DNA of 38,498 nt from ZC4RG30 sp964396335 (lineage in GTDB: Bacteria; Pseudomonadota; Gammaproteobacteria; Steroidobacterales; Steroidobacteraceae), in NCBI GenBank assembly GCA_964396335.1, contig CAYNEX010000008.1, positions 1 to 38,498 on the forward strand, given 5' to 3'. The position numbers and the translations under genes were made by a program. The notes beneath the pieces are model-generated. The model did not search any database. It worked only from the letters and a program-made list of their open reading frames with translations, and was not told where the DNA came from. Within the stretch, counting starts at the first letter, position 1. Every line of letters begins with the position of its first letter. This document shows positions 16,027 through 23,959 of the stretch, piece after piece.

Positions 16027-17532
16027 CTATAGCAGCGCGTCGGCGCCGTCCCCGTCCGCGACATGCAGCAGCGAGAACTGCGGTCGCGCATGCGAGCCGT
16101 CCAGACGCAGTTCATGTGCGGCGGTGCGCAGGTTCACGCGCAGCCGCGCGCAGGATTCGCCATTGCGCCAGGCGAGGTCGAGCACCTCTTCCCCGGCCGG
16201 CAGCATTTCGAAGCGGCCCTGGAATGCCGGATGTGTATTTCGCAGCCGGATCAGCGCGAACAGGTCCGCCACCACCGGGCGTGACTGCGCCGCGGCGATC
16301 TCATCGCGCGTGTAATGGTGGCGATTGATGTCGCGGCCCGCGCCGCTGCGCGCCAGCAGTTCCATGTCGTTGTGACCGGCCAGCAGGCCGGTGTAATAGA
16401 CCTGCGGGATGCCCGGCAGGAAGAACTGGATCGCGCGGCACAGCAGGTAGCGCACATCATCGCGCGCCAGCGCGTCGTAGAAGGTGCAATTGACCTGGTA
16501 GAGGTCGAGGTTCGAGGCCGCGGCGCCCGTGGCGCGCAGGCTCTCCCCGCGGCTGTTGGCATGGATCTGCCGCACCAGCAGGTCGATGCCTTCCTGCGGG
16601 ACCAGGCCGGGCAGGCCGGCGGGATCCTGGCCGTCGGCACCGATGTCGATCACGCCGATGCCGTCATGCGTGTCGAGCACGGTGAGCGCATTGACGGGGC
16701 GGATGCCGATCCAGTGCTTCAGGTGGCGCGCGGTGCCGGTGAAGAAGGCATGCAGCACCAGCGGCGGCAGCGCGAAGTCGTAGACCCAGTCCACCTGGCT
16801 GGCGATCCGCACCTGCATCGCGTAGTGGGAGTGGATCTCCACCAGCACCTCCAGGCCCAGCGACCGGGCGCGCGCGGCAAACCCGCGGATGAAGGCAAAG
16901 GTTTCCTCCATCATGAAACAGCTGGTGCCGGCGCGTTTCACCGCGTAACCCACGGCGTCCAGCCGGACCATCTTCACGCCATTGGCGGCGAAGATGCGCA
17001 GGATGTCGTCCAGGTAACGCTGTCCTTCAGGGTGCGCCACGTCGATGTCGATCTGTTCCGGCGTGAAGGTGGTCCACAGCAGGCGGCGCGTGCCATCGGC
17101 CAGCGTCACCGGCGTGAAGGGCAGGCCGGGGCGGGGGCGGTAGATGGCAAGCAGGTCCTGCTCGGAGGCGCCGGCCGGGAATATGCTGTCGAGCGTCAGG
17201 AACAGGCCGTCGTAGCGGCTCTTCGCGCCGTGCGCGCAATAGTCCAGGAACTGCGGCGAGCGGCTGGAGATGTGATTGACGATGACATCGGCAATCACCT
17301 GCGCTTCACGCGACAGGGCACGCACTTCCTCCCAGTCGCCGAGTCGCTCATCCACCTTGGTGTGGTCGATGGGATCGAAGCCGGCGTCCGCGCCATCGAT
17401 GGGACGGAAGAACGGCAGGATGTGCACGCCACCGAACAGGCCGGCGAACGGCCCGGCCAGCAGTTGGCGCAGGCCACGAAGCGTGCCCCCGAGCCGGTCG
17501 GCATAGCAGATGAGCTGGACCGCGTTGCGCAT
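16027..17532 (-). CDS. Sucrose phosphorylase (GH13 subfamily 18)
   Basis: 501 residues, cytosolic (no signal peptide). Compared from memory with the Bifidobacterium adolescentis enzyme, the N-terminus (VQLICYADRLGG, FDPIDHTKVDERLG) and YRPRPGLPF match closely. The catalytic residues fall at the same numbers: nucleophile D192 in RLDAVGYA, acid/base E232 in VEIHSHY, and D290 in VLDTHDGIG. The acceptor-loop segment AASNLDLYQVN, associated with sucrose specificity, is intact. Known reaction: sucrose + phosphate = glucose-1-phosphate + fructose. The ATG lacks a Shine-Dalgarno but overlaps the stop of a short upstream ORF (TGATG). It shares an operon with the lacI-type gene and works with the fructokinase at 19972. 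Alternatives such as glucosylglycerate phosphorylase are less likely because of the intact loop. Confidence 0.93.
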   Translation of the reverse strand: MRNAVQLICYADRLGGTLRGLRQLLAGPFAGLFGGVHILPFFRPIDGADAGFDPIDHTKVDERLGDWEEVRALSREAQVIADVIVNHISSRSPQFLDYCAHGAKSRYDGLFLTLDSIFPAGASEQDLLAIYRPRPGLPFTPVTLADGTRRLLWTTFTPEQIDIDVAHPEGQRYLDDILRIFAANGVKMVRLDAVGYAVKRAGTSCFMMEETFAFIRGFAARARSLGLEVLVEIHSHYAMQVRIASQVDWVYDFALPPLVLHAFFTGTARHLKHWIGIRPVNALTVLDTHDGIGVIDIGADGQDPAGLPGLVPQEGIDLLVRQIHANSRGESLRATGAAASNLDLYQVNCTFYDALARDDVRYLLCRAIQFFLPGIPQVYYTGLLAGHNDMELLARSGAGRDINRHHYTRDEIAAAQSRPVVADLFALIRLRNTHPAFQGRFEMLPAGEEVLDLAWRNGESCARLRVNLRTAAHELRLDGSHARPQFSLLHVADGDGADALL

Positions 17533-17603
17533 CAGGCGTTGCGCGCTGTCGCCGTCCTGCCGCCCGGGCGCAGGACCGGCTCATTGTCGAAGTTGCTGGG
17601 CAT
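17532..17603 (-). CDS. Short coupled ORF (23 residues) before sucrose phosphorylase
   Basis: A minus-strand ATG at 17603 has a good ribosome site (GAGGGG, 8 nt away) and encodes 23 residues beginning MPSNFDNEPVLRPGG. Its TGA shares a base with the ATG of the sucrose phosphorylase (TGATG). Since the phosphorylase has no ribosome site of its own, this ORF probably serves to load ribosomes by translational coupling. It is too short to recognise a family. It could also be the leftover start of a lost gene, for instance a permease (speculation). Confidence 0.45.
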   Translation of the reverse strand: MPSNFDNEPVLRPGGRTATARNA

Positions 17604-17696
17604 CAAGCGTTCCCCTCGGATCTGGCGGTTCTGGACCAAGCAGGGTGGTCTGCGCCGGCCGCTTGAAAGCGGCGGTCCGGCGCGAAGTCATAACCT

Positions 17697-17710
17697 TGCA
17701 AACGTTTGCA
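17697..17710. promoter_or_regulatory. LacI-type operator and promoter of the TonB-receptor operon
   Basis: Perfect 14-bp palindrome TGCAAACGTTTGCA with the central CG typical of LacI/GalR operators. On the plus strand it contains a -35 TTGCAA (17696-17701), followed after 18 nt by a -10 TATGTT (17720-17725), so the predicted start is about 17732, 34 nt before the receptor ATG. Repressor binding would block the -35. The same palindrome stands 94 nt upstream of the short ORF of the divergent phosphorylase operon. Confidence 0.8.
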
Positions 17711-17765
17711 GCGTGTGGCTATGTTCCACCGGATCAGCACAACAATCCAGTGACGAGGGGGTCTC

Positions 17766-19961
17766 ATGTCCATTGCATGGCGTGCATCGGGACTTTGCGT
17801 GACGGTATTGGCCGCGGTCGCTGCCGCGCTTCCCGCCTCGGCAGCCGAGGAGGAGCTGGAGGAAATCGTCGTCACCGCGCAGCGTCGCGCGGAGAGCGTG
17901 CAGTCGGTTTCGATCGCGGTGACCGCGCTCAGTGGCGACCAGCTGGCCGACAAGGCGGTGGCCCGCCTGGATGACCTGCAGTTTGCCGCGCCGGCGCTGA
18001 CCATCACCGATGCCGGCCTGTCGCGGTCGGTGAACATCCGCGGTATCGGCCTGGCCAGTGGGTCTCCTGCGGTCACGGCCGGTGTGGCCACCTACGTCGA
18101 TGGCCTGTTCCAGCCACCCATCGCCACCAGCGCCGGTTATTACGACATCGGCAGCATCGAGGTGCTGCGCGGTCCGCAGGGCACCTTCGTGGGTTCCAGT
18201 TCCACCGGTGGCGCCATCTTCATCAACACGCGCAATCCGGACCCGGGTCGCCGCGATGGGCGCATCGAGCTGATGGCCGGCAGCCAGGACAGCGTCGGCG
18301 TGCAGGCGGCCGGCAACCTGCTGCTGGGCGACACGCTGGCGCTGCGTGTGGCCGGCAACTACCGCAAGCGTGACAGCTTCTATCGAGACCGGGGTCCGGC
18401 GGGCAGCAGGGCCGGCGAACTGGACGAACTGTCAGGCCGCGTGGGCCTGCTGTGGCGGCCCGATGAGGCCTTTGAACTGCTGGCGAAGTTCGAGTCCACG
18501 AAGCGTGACACGGGCGGGTATGCCTATCGGCCCATCCCGGGCACGCAGTACGCCCCGCTGCGCAGCGATGATCCCTTCGAACTGCTGTATGACGATCCCA
18601 CCCGGAATGACGAGCGTCCCAGGCAGACCTCGCTGGAGATGCGCTATCAGTTCGGCAACGGTGTCACGCTGCGTTCGGTCAGCGGCTACCAGAACAAGCG
18701 CATCTACAACCTGTATGACTCGGATGCCACGGTGCAGTCGGACCCGCCCGATCCGGCATTTCCCCGCGGCACCCAGGACCAGTACGTGCGCGAGCGGCTG
18801 TGGACGCAGGAGTTCAACCTGATCTCGCCCACCGGTGGCCGGTACGACTGGGTCGCGGGAGTGTATTACCAGCGCAATCGCATCGACGTGGTGATCGACC
18901 AGGCGTCCGATGGCTTTCCCACCGATATCGACATCCACAACCGCAAGATCGGCAAGGGCATCTTCGCGCAGTTCGGTTACCTGCTGCAGCCGGAACTGAA
19001 GCTCAACGTGGGTGCGCGCTACTCGACCTTCGATGTGACGCAGGAAGGGGCGGTGGTGATCGGCACCGGCCTGCCGTTCCCGCCGTTCAATGGCGATGGC
19101 CTGCAGGTGGCCGACCTCGAAGGCGCGCACGATGATGGCCGCGTCACCGGCAAGGTTGGCCTGGAATGGACGCCGGGTGGCAACAACCTGTTCTATGGCT
19201 TCGTGGCGCGCGGCTACAAGCCGGGCGGGTTCAACTCCGTCAGCAGCGAATTCGATCCGGAAACGGTCATCGACTACGAACTCGGCTGGAAGGCCACGCT
19301 GCTGGATGGCCGGCTGCGCACGCAGGTGGGGGCGTTCTGGAATGACTACAAGGATTTCCAGTTCGATGCGCTGAACCCGGGTTCGGGCCAGGTGGAAACC
19401 CTGAATATCGCCGACGCCAAGGTGCGTGGCATCGAGGCGCAGATGCAGGCGCGGATCGCACGCTGGGGCCTGGATGGCGGCGTGGCGCTGGTGGATTCGA
19501 AGCTCAGCCATGTCGAGTTCATCAACCAGCGTGCATTGCCGCCCGGCACCAACCTGCCGCAGTGCGCACCGGGCGTTCCGCCGGGCGATCCGCCGACCTG
19601 TTTCGACTATGCACCCTATGTGACCAGCGCGACCGGGCGGCGTCTGCTGTATTCACCGAAGCTCACCTTCAACGCCGGCATCGAGTATCACTTCGACCTG
19701 GGGGGCGCCACGCTGCGGCCGCGCCTGAACTATGGCTACATCGGCAGCCAGTACACCAACCTGCTGTACGCACCCGAGACCGACCGGCTGGCCTCGCGTG
19801 GCGTCTTCTCGGCGCAGCTGACCTGGGAGCGCGACGGCTGGCGGGTGGAAGCCTTCGGCACCAACCTCACCGACAAGACCTACGTCAGCGGCCAGTTCGG
19901 CAACAATGAGTTCTATGGCGCGCCGCGTGAGTACGGGCTGCGCGTGGCCAAGCAGTTCTGA
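17766..19961 (+). CDS. TonB-dependent outer-membrane receptor
   Basis: 731 residues with a signal peptide cut after PASA. Seen: a TonB box EIVVTAQ at about residues 37-43, plug domain (VNIRGIG, YVDGLFQ, SIEVLRGPQGTFVGSSSTGGAIFINTR), a beta-barrel rich in aromatic strands, a two-Cys loop (CAPG...TCFD) and a C-terminal Phe (RVAKQF), as needed for barrel insertion. It takes up a ligand across the outer membrane using TonB energy. The gene is expressed from the operator-controlled promoter at 17697 and followed by the fructokinase gene. A ribosome site GAGGGGG precedes the ATG. The context points to sucrose or a sucrose derivative as ligand, as for SuxA-type receptors of xanthomonads (inference). 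Iron or vitamin uptake is unlikely in this setting. Confidence 0.92.
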   Translation: MSIAWRASGLCVTVLAAVAAALPASAAEEELEEIVVTAQRRAESVQSVSIAVTALSGDQLADKAVARLDDLQFAAPALTITDAGLSRSVNIRGIGLASGSPAVTAGVATYVDGLFQPPIATSAGYYDIGSIEVLRGPQGTFVGSSSTGGAIFINTRNPDPGRRDGRIELMAGSQDSVGVQAAGNLLLGDTLALRVAGNYRKRDSFYRDRGPAGSRAGELDELSGRVGLLWRPDEAFELLAKFESTKRDTGGYAYRPIPGTQYAPLRSDDPFELLYDDPTRNDERPRQTSLEMRYQFGNGVTLRSVSGYQNKRIYNLYDSDATVQSDPPDPAFPRGTQDQYVRERLWTQEFNLISPTGGRYDWVAGVYYQRNRIDVVIDQASDGFPTDIDIHNRKIGKGIFAQFGYLLQPELKLNVGARYSTFDVTQEGAVVIGTGLPFPPFNGDGLQVADLEGAHDDGRVTGKVGLEWTPGGNNLFYGFVARGYKPGGFNSVSSEFDPETVIDYELGWKATLLDGRLRTQVGAFWNDYKDFQFDALNPGSGQVETLNIADAKVRGIEAQMQARIARWGLDGGVALVDSKLSHVEFINQRALPPGTNLPQCAPGVPPGDPPTCFDYAPYVTSATGRRLLYSPKLTFNAGIEYHFDLGGATLRPRLNYGYIGSQYTNLLYAPETDRLASRGVFSAQLTWERDGWRVEAFGTNLTDKTYVSGQFGNNEFYGAPREYGLRVAKQF

Positions 19962-19971
19962 CGGAGGTCGG

Positions 19972-20892
19972 GTGGGGACAGGTCGAGGAGGGGCGCTGCT
20001 TGGTGCGATCGAAGGAGGGGGCACCAAGTTCGTCTGCGCCGTGGGGCGTGACGGTGTGGTGCTCGAACGCACCGTGGTGGCCACCACCGATGCAGCCAGC
20101 ACGCTGGCCGAATGCCTGCGTTTCTTCGAGGCGGCTGGCGGCCGGCACGGCGCGGTGCAGGCACTGGGCATCGGCTGCTTCGGTCCGCTGCAGCCGCGTG
20201 CCGATGCGGCTGACTACGGCCGGCTGTTGTCGACGCCGAAAGCCGGCTGGTCCGGTGTCGATGTGGTGGGGCCCTTCCGCGCGTCGCTGCGGGTGCCGGT
20301 GGTCATCGACACGGATGTGGGCGCCGCGGCGCGGGGTGAGCTGGCAATGGGCGCAGGGCGGGGCAGTGCGTCGCTGGCCTATGTGACCGTCGGCACCGGC
20401 ATCGGCGGTGCCGTGGTGCCGTCGGTTCCCGGCGTGCACGCGCTGCATGCGGAGATGGGCCATCTGCCTGTGCGCCGCGATGCCCGCGACGGTGATTTCG
20501 CCGGCACCTGTCCCTTCCACGGGGATTGCCTGGAGGGGCTGGCCAGTGGTCCGTCCATCCTTGCGCGCTGGGGCAGTCCTCTGTCGGCATTGCCGCCTGA
20601 TCATCCGGGCCGCGCGATGATCGGCGGTTACATCGGGCAACTGGCAGCGGCGATCGCACTGCTGCATTCGCCGGAGGTGCTGGTGATCGGCGGCGGCGTG
20701 GTCGCGGATGCGCAGCTGCTGCCACAGATCCATGAGGCCGCGCTGGCACGGCTGGGTGGTTACCTGCCGCATCTGCGCGATGCGGCGACGATGCAGTCTT
20801 TCATCCGCGCGCCCGGACTGGGGGCGGATTCCGCGGTCACCGGCGCGCTGCTGATGGCCGCGGACGCGATTGAAGCGGCGAGGTTTCCGTGA
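19972..20892 (+). CDS. ROK-family fructokinase
   Basis: 306 residues starting at GTG, with GGAGG 4-5 nt upstream; no ATG gives a sensible N-terminus. Seen: phosphate-binding GAIEGGGTKFVCAVG, STPKAGW, VIDTDVGAAARGE with the catalytic Asp, TVGTGIGGAVV, and a zinc-binding HAEMGHLP...GTCPFHGDCLEGLASGP (His and Cys ligands). The layout matches the Bacillus-type fructokinase YdhR/GmuE. Known reaction: fructose + ATP = fructose-6-phosphate. It sits 10 nt after the receptor gene and overlaps the next gene (TGATG). Together with the sucrose phosphorylase it completes cytosolic sucrose use. Mannose kinase activity is possible. Confidence 0.9.
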   Translation: MGTGRGGALLGAIEGGGTKFVCAVGRDGVVLERTVVATTDAASTLAECLRFFEAAGGRHGAVQALGIGCFGPLQPRADAADYGRLLSTPKAGWSGVDVVGPFRASLRVPVVIDTDVGAAARGELAMGAGRGSASLAYVTVGTGIGGAVVPSVPGVHALHAEMGHLPVRRDARDGDFAGTCPFHGDCLEGLASGPSILARWGSPLSALPPDHPGRAMIGGYIGQLAAAIALLHSPEVLVIGGGVVADAQLLPQIHEAALARLGGYLPHLRDAATMQSFIRAPGLGADSAVTGALLMAADAIEAARFP

Positions 20893-21797
20893 TGAAGAGT
20901 CTTTCATTGTGCCGTGACGCGGGAGCCGCGCTGGCGGTCATGCTGGCGGGAGCGATCATGGCCGGCGTGGTGCCGGCAACGGCGGGAGCCGCGGCACCGC
21001 AGCCGGCGGGTATGGTGGATGAACCCTGTCCGCCACCCCTGGCGATGCCTTCCACCGCGCGGCAGGTGCTGGTGGACCTGTTCATGCCACCGCGCACGCT
21101 GGGTGCGGCGGACTTCCAGTCGCTGATGGGCCATGAAACCTTCGCTGCCTATGACCAGGAGCTGCGCCGCCGCGGTGGCAGCGACTGGGCCGGCCTGTGC
21201 CGCTATCGCGCCGCCAATGATGCGATGGCGCCGGGTACCGCGCGGGTGGTGTTCCTGGGGGATTCGATCACCGAGAACTGGCTGCTGGCTGATCCGGACT
21301 ACTTCACGGGCAGTGTGGTGAACCGCGGCATCGGCGCGCAGACCTCGGCGCAGATGCTGGTCCGTTTCCGCAGCGACGTCGTCGCGCTGAAGCCGGCGGT
21401 GGTGCACATCCTGGCCGGCACCAACGATGTGGCGGGCAACAACGGCCCGATCCGTCCGCAGGATTTCCGCAACAACATCGAGTCGATGGTCGAGATGGCG
21501 CTGGCCAATGGCATCCGCGTGGTGCTGGGGAGCATCCCGCCCGCCGCCGGCTTCAACTGGCAGCCGTCACTGCGGCCCGCGCCGATCATCGACGAGCTGA
21601 ACAGATGGTTACGGCAATATGCCGCGGAGAAAGGGCTGGGTTACGTGGACTACCACGCCGTGCTTCGCGGCAGTGACGGGGAGCTGAAGGCCGCCCTGGG
21701 CAATGACGGCGTGCATCCGAACCGGGACGGTTATTCGCAGATGCGCCGCCTGGCCGAGGCGGCCATCGCGGCGGAACTGCGGCGCGCCGGGGGTTGA
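20892..21797 (+). CDS. Exported SGNH/GDSL hydrolase (esterase) 1
   Basis: 301 residues. An N-terminal hydrophobic signal sequence spans about residues 9-32. Seen: block I FLGDSITENW with nucleophile S125, block II Gly in NRGIGA, block III Asn in AGTNDVAGNNG, and block V DGVHPN with D272 and H275, so the full SGNH set is present. It belongs to the lipase/acylhydrolase type that removes acyl groups from carbohydrates or lipids in the periplasm. The start overlaps the fructokinase stop (TGATG); a GTG three bases earlier is also possible. Being co-translated with a fructokinase, it probably deacylates the sugar before use (inference). Confidence 0.9.
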   Translation: MKSLSLCRDAGAALAVMLAGAIMAGVVPATAGAAAPQPAGMVDEPCPPPLAMPSTARQVLVDLFMPPRTLGAADFQSLMGHETFAAYDQELRRRGGSDWAGLCRYRAANDAMAPGTARVVFLGDSITENWLLADPDYFTGSVVNRGIGAQTSAQMLVRFRSDVVALKPAVVHILAGTNDVAGNNGPIRPQDFRNNIESMVEMALANGIRVVLGSIPPAAGFNWQPSLRPAPIIDELNRWLRQYAAEKGLGYVDYHAVLRGSDGELKAALGNDGVHPNRDGYSQMRRLAEAAIAAELRRAGG

Positions 21798-21798
21798 G

Positions 21799-21830
21799 GG
21801 CATGGCGCTGGCCTGTGCCGGCGCCATGCC
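21799..21830. terminator. Strong hairpin between convergent operons
   Basis: Outer arms 21799-21808 and 21821-21830 pair perfectly over 10 bp. The inner bases continue the stem to about 14 bp around a CTGT tetraloop. It lies between the end of GDSL gene 1 and the end of the minus-strand esterase gene. There is no T-tract on either side, so termination would rely on stem strength or Rho. Confidence 0.5.
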
Positions 21831-21871
21831 ATGAAAGGCAGCCGGCGCAATGGCATTGGCGGTGCGGGCGT

Positions 21872-22831
21872 TCAGCGCGCCGGCTTCACATGCTTCGGGA
21901 AGAACGCGAACACGTCGGGCATCGCGCCCATGATGATGGTGCCGTGGTCCAGGCCCGGCTTCTCGATGTATTCATGCCTTACCGCGAGCTTCTTCAACTG
22001 TTCGCTGAAGTCGCGCGAGCTGTTGATCAGCGAATCCTGCTCACCCACCGCCAGCAGCAGCGGCACCTTCGTGATGTTCGAGTCGGCCGTGACCTGCACG
22101 TTGAACAGCGCCGGGGCCAGCAGCGCCACGCCGGCCCAGATGTCCGGATATTTCTCGGCCAGGTGCCGCGCGCCGCCACCACCCTGGGAGTGCCCCATCA
22201 GGTAGATGCGCCGGTCATCGATGTTGAATTCCCTGCGCACCAGCTCGAGCACGTTCATCACGTCCTTCTCGCTGTATTCGGTGACCCTGGCGGGGTCGGT
22301 CTCCTTCGTGCCGCCGACCATCGGCGGCTGTGGCCGACCGGGACCCGCACCGGGAGGTCCGGCAGGCGGCGCAGCGCCCGGGGCGCCCGGGGCGCCCGGC
22401 GCGGCAGCCGGCCGCGGCCCGGCCTGCACACCGAAACCGGCGCGATTGTTGTAGCCGATGGCGCCGACCAGGATGTAGCCGCCTTCCTCGGCGAGGTCGA
22501 CGGCCGTGCCGCGCACGAAGGTCAACGTCGTGCCGGTGAAGCCGCGCAGCGCAAGCACCAGCGGTGCCTTCTGGTCCTTCTTCACCTTCGAGGACACATA
22601 CACGGAATAGGGCAGTTCCTCGCCGGTCTCCTTGAACGTGTATGTGCGGATCTCCACGCCCTTCTCGGGTGTGACTTCAGATCCGCCCCGGATGCCGGGC
22701 GGCAGCACCTGCGGCGGCGGGCCGCCCTGCGGCGGGCCAGTCGGTGCGGTCTGCGCCAGCACGGCCGGGGCCGGGAGGCAGAGTGCGGCGGCCAGTGCCG
22801 TGATGGCCAGGGAGCGTGCAGCAGGTTTCAT
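21872..22831 (-). CDS. Exported alpha/beta hydrolase (PHB-depolymerase/feruloyl-esterase-like)
   Basis: 319 residues from ATG 22831, with AGGAGG 7 nt upstream; signal peptide ends at AVLA-Q. Seen: LVLALRGFTG (oxyanion-loop region), nucleophile motif GHSQGGGGA with S215, Asp in GEQDSLI and catalytic His in GLDHGTI. The fold matches poly(3-hydroxybutyrate) depolymerase/feruloyl esterase-like proteins. Odd: a Pro/Ala/Gly-rich insert at about residues 138-174 (APGAPGAPGA core), just before the cap region, unlike the rest of the protein. The start overlaps the stop of the upstream hydrolase gene (ATGA). A role in removing acyl or hydroxycinnamoyl groups in the periplasm is inferred from context. 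Confidence 0.86.
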   Translation of the reverse strand: MKPAARSLAITALAAALCLPAPAVLAQTAPTGPPQGGPPPQVLPPGIRGGSEVTPEKGVEIRTYTFKETGEELPYSVYVSSKVKKDQKAPLVLALRGFTGTTLTFVRGTAVDLAEEGGYILVGAIGYNNRAGFGVQAGPRPAAAPGAPGAPGAAPPAGPPGAGPGRPQPPMVGGTKETDPARVTEYSEKDVMNVLELVRREFNIDDRRIYLMGHSQGGGGARHLAEKYPDIWAGVALLAPALFNVQVTADSNITKVPLLLAVGEQDSLINSSRDFSEQLKKLAVRHEYIEKPGLDHGTIIMGAMPDVFAFFPKHVKPAR

Positions 22832-23847
22832 CGTGGACCTCCTGTGTTCGTCGAACCGGCGCTGCCGGCAGGGGGCGGGATCATCTGGTGCCGCGCCATG
22901 AAGCGCAGCGCCTGCACCGGCCATTCCCTGACGGTTTCATCGTCCATGGCCGTGCCGAGGCCGAAGCCATGCGGGCCGTTGTCGAGGATGTGCATCTCGG
23001 CGGGCACGCCCGCGGCCACGCAGGCCTCGTAGAACAGCAGCGAGTTCTTCACCGGCACCAGCCGGTCATTGGTGCCATGCACGAGGAAGGCAGGCGGCGT
23101 GTCCTTCGTCACATGCAACTGCGGTGACAACGCGGCGAACAATGCCGGGTTGTCCTGCGTGAGGTTGGTGCGCGAACCGCGATGCGTGACCGCATCGTCG
23201 GTGAGGTCGATCACCGGGTAGAGCAGCAGCGTGAAGGCCGGGCGCGCGCTCAGTGCATCGATGGCGTCGGGCATATAGGGCGCCGCCGGCAGCAGCCTCT
23301 CGTTGTAGCGGGTGGCGACCAGCGCGGCGAGATGGCCACCGGCCGAGCCGCCCAGCACGCCGATGCGTTCCGGGTCCACGCCGAACTCGGCGGCGCGGGA
23401 CTTGATCAGCCGAAGTGCACGCTGCGCGTCCAGCAGCGTGGTCGGATAGTGGTAGCGCGGAGCCTTCCGGTAACGAAGCACGAAGGCTGCGACATTGTGG
23501 TCGCGGAAGAACCGCGCCGGGATCGGGCCTTCGCCGGGCAGGGTCAGGATCTGGTAACCACCGCCGGGCAGCACCAGCACGCCGGCGCCGGTGGCCTTGC
23601 CGGCCGGTGGCAGATAGATGTCGAGCGTGGGTTCGGTGGGATCGAGTTCGGTCTCGTTGCCTGCGACCACCCCGGGAGTCTGTTCATACAGCTTGATGCG
23701 CGGCACGTCATCGCGGATCGGTCCGGCACCGAGGCCGAACCCCCCGGGAGGCGGCCCTCCCTGGCGAGCCGGTGGTTCCGCCACCAGCGCAATGCCGGCC
23801 ACGCCCAGCAGCAAGACGGCAGCCATCACCCGCGCGCAGGATCTCAT
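22828..23847 (-). CDS. Exported alpha/beta hydrolase (acetylxylan-esterase/BD-FAE-like)
   Basis: 339 residues from ATG 23847; hydrophobic N-terminal export signal (about residues 6-23). Seen: LDIYLPPAG, GVLVLPGGGYQ (HGGG-like oxyanion motif without the His), nucleophile GVLGGSAGGHLA with S168, Asp in HGTNDRLVPV and His in GPHGFGLG. These are features of the BD-FAE/acetyl-xylan esterase group of carbohydrate esterases. It is the first gene of a two-gene minus-strand operon and diverges from GDSL gene 2 across the second LacI-type operator. A longer in-frame extension upstream exists but would run through the promoter, so it was rejected. Confidence 0.87.
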   Translation of the reverse strand: MRSCARVMAAVLLLGVAGIALVAEPPARQGGPPPGGFGLGAGPIRDDVPRIKLYEQTPGVVAGNETELDPTEPTLDIYLPPAGKATGAGVLVLPGGGYQILTLPGEGPIPARFFRDHNVAAFVLRYRKAPRYHYPTTLLDAQRALRLIKSRAAEFGVDPERIGVLGGSAGGHLAALVATRYNERLLPAAPYMPDAIDALSARPAFTLLLYPVIDLTDDAVTHRGSRTNLTQDNPALFAALSPQLHVTKDTPPAFLVHGTNDRLVPVKNSLLFYEACVAAGVPAEMHILDNGPHGFGLGTAMDDETVREWPVQALRFMARHQMIPPPAGSAGSTNTGGPR

Positions 23848-23887
23848 GTGCCCCCCGATGCGGGCGTTCCTCGCCCGCGTCCGGCGG

Positions 23888-23893
23888 ACTCTA
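23888..23893 (-). promoter_or_regulatory. Possible -10 of the minus-strand esterase operon
   Basis: On the minus strand TAGAGT, with TGCAAC 18 nt upstream as a possible -35, the latter inside the operator at 23905-23917. A repressor there would cover the -35 and spacer. Confidence 0.4.
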
Positions 23894-23904
23894 GCACGGG
23901 GCGC

Positions 23905-23917
23905 GCAAACGGTTGCA
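23905..23917. promoter_or_regulatory. Second LacI-type operator, in the divergent esterase promoter region
   Basis: GCAAACGGTTGCA is the same sequence as the operator at 17697 with one base changed, leaving a 12-bp near-palindrome. On the plus strand its right half forms a -35 (TTGCAC, 23913-23918), followed after 16 nt by a -10 TATGCT (23935-23940). The -35 thus overlaps the operator, as in the first site. The predicted start is about 23947, 13 nt before the GDSL2 ATG. Confidence 0.72.
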
Positions 23918-23959
23918 CGACTCCCCGCCGGGGGTATGCTGTGGAAAAACGAGGGGGAT

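Noticed and set aside
16027..17532. Amylosucrase or sucrose-6-phosphate hydrolase instead of sucrose phosphorylase
   Set aside because: Length (501), the YRPRPGLPF and AASNLDLYQVN segments and the numbering of the three catalytic residues fit sucrose phosphorylase. Amylosucrases are about 630 residues, with an extra N-terminal domain.
22376..22401. CRISPR-like or tandem-repeat array
   Set aside because: Just a few short GC-rich units encoding a PGA repeat inside an esterase gene; no spacers and no cas genes.
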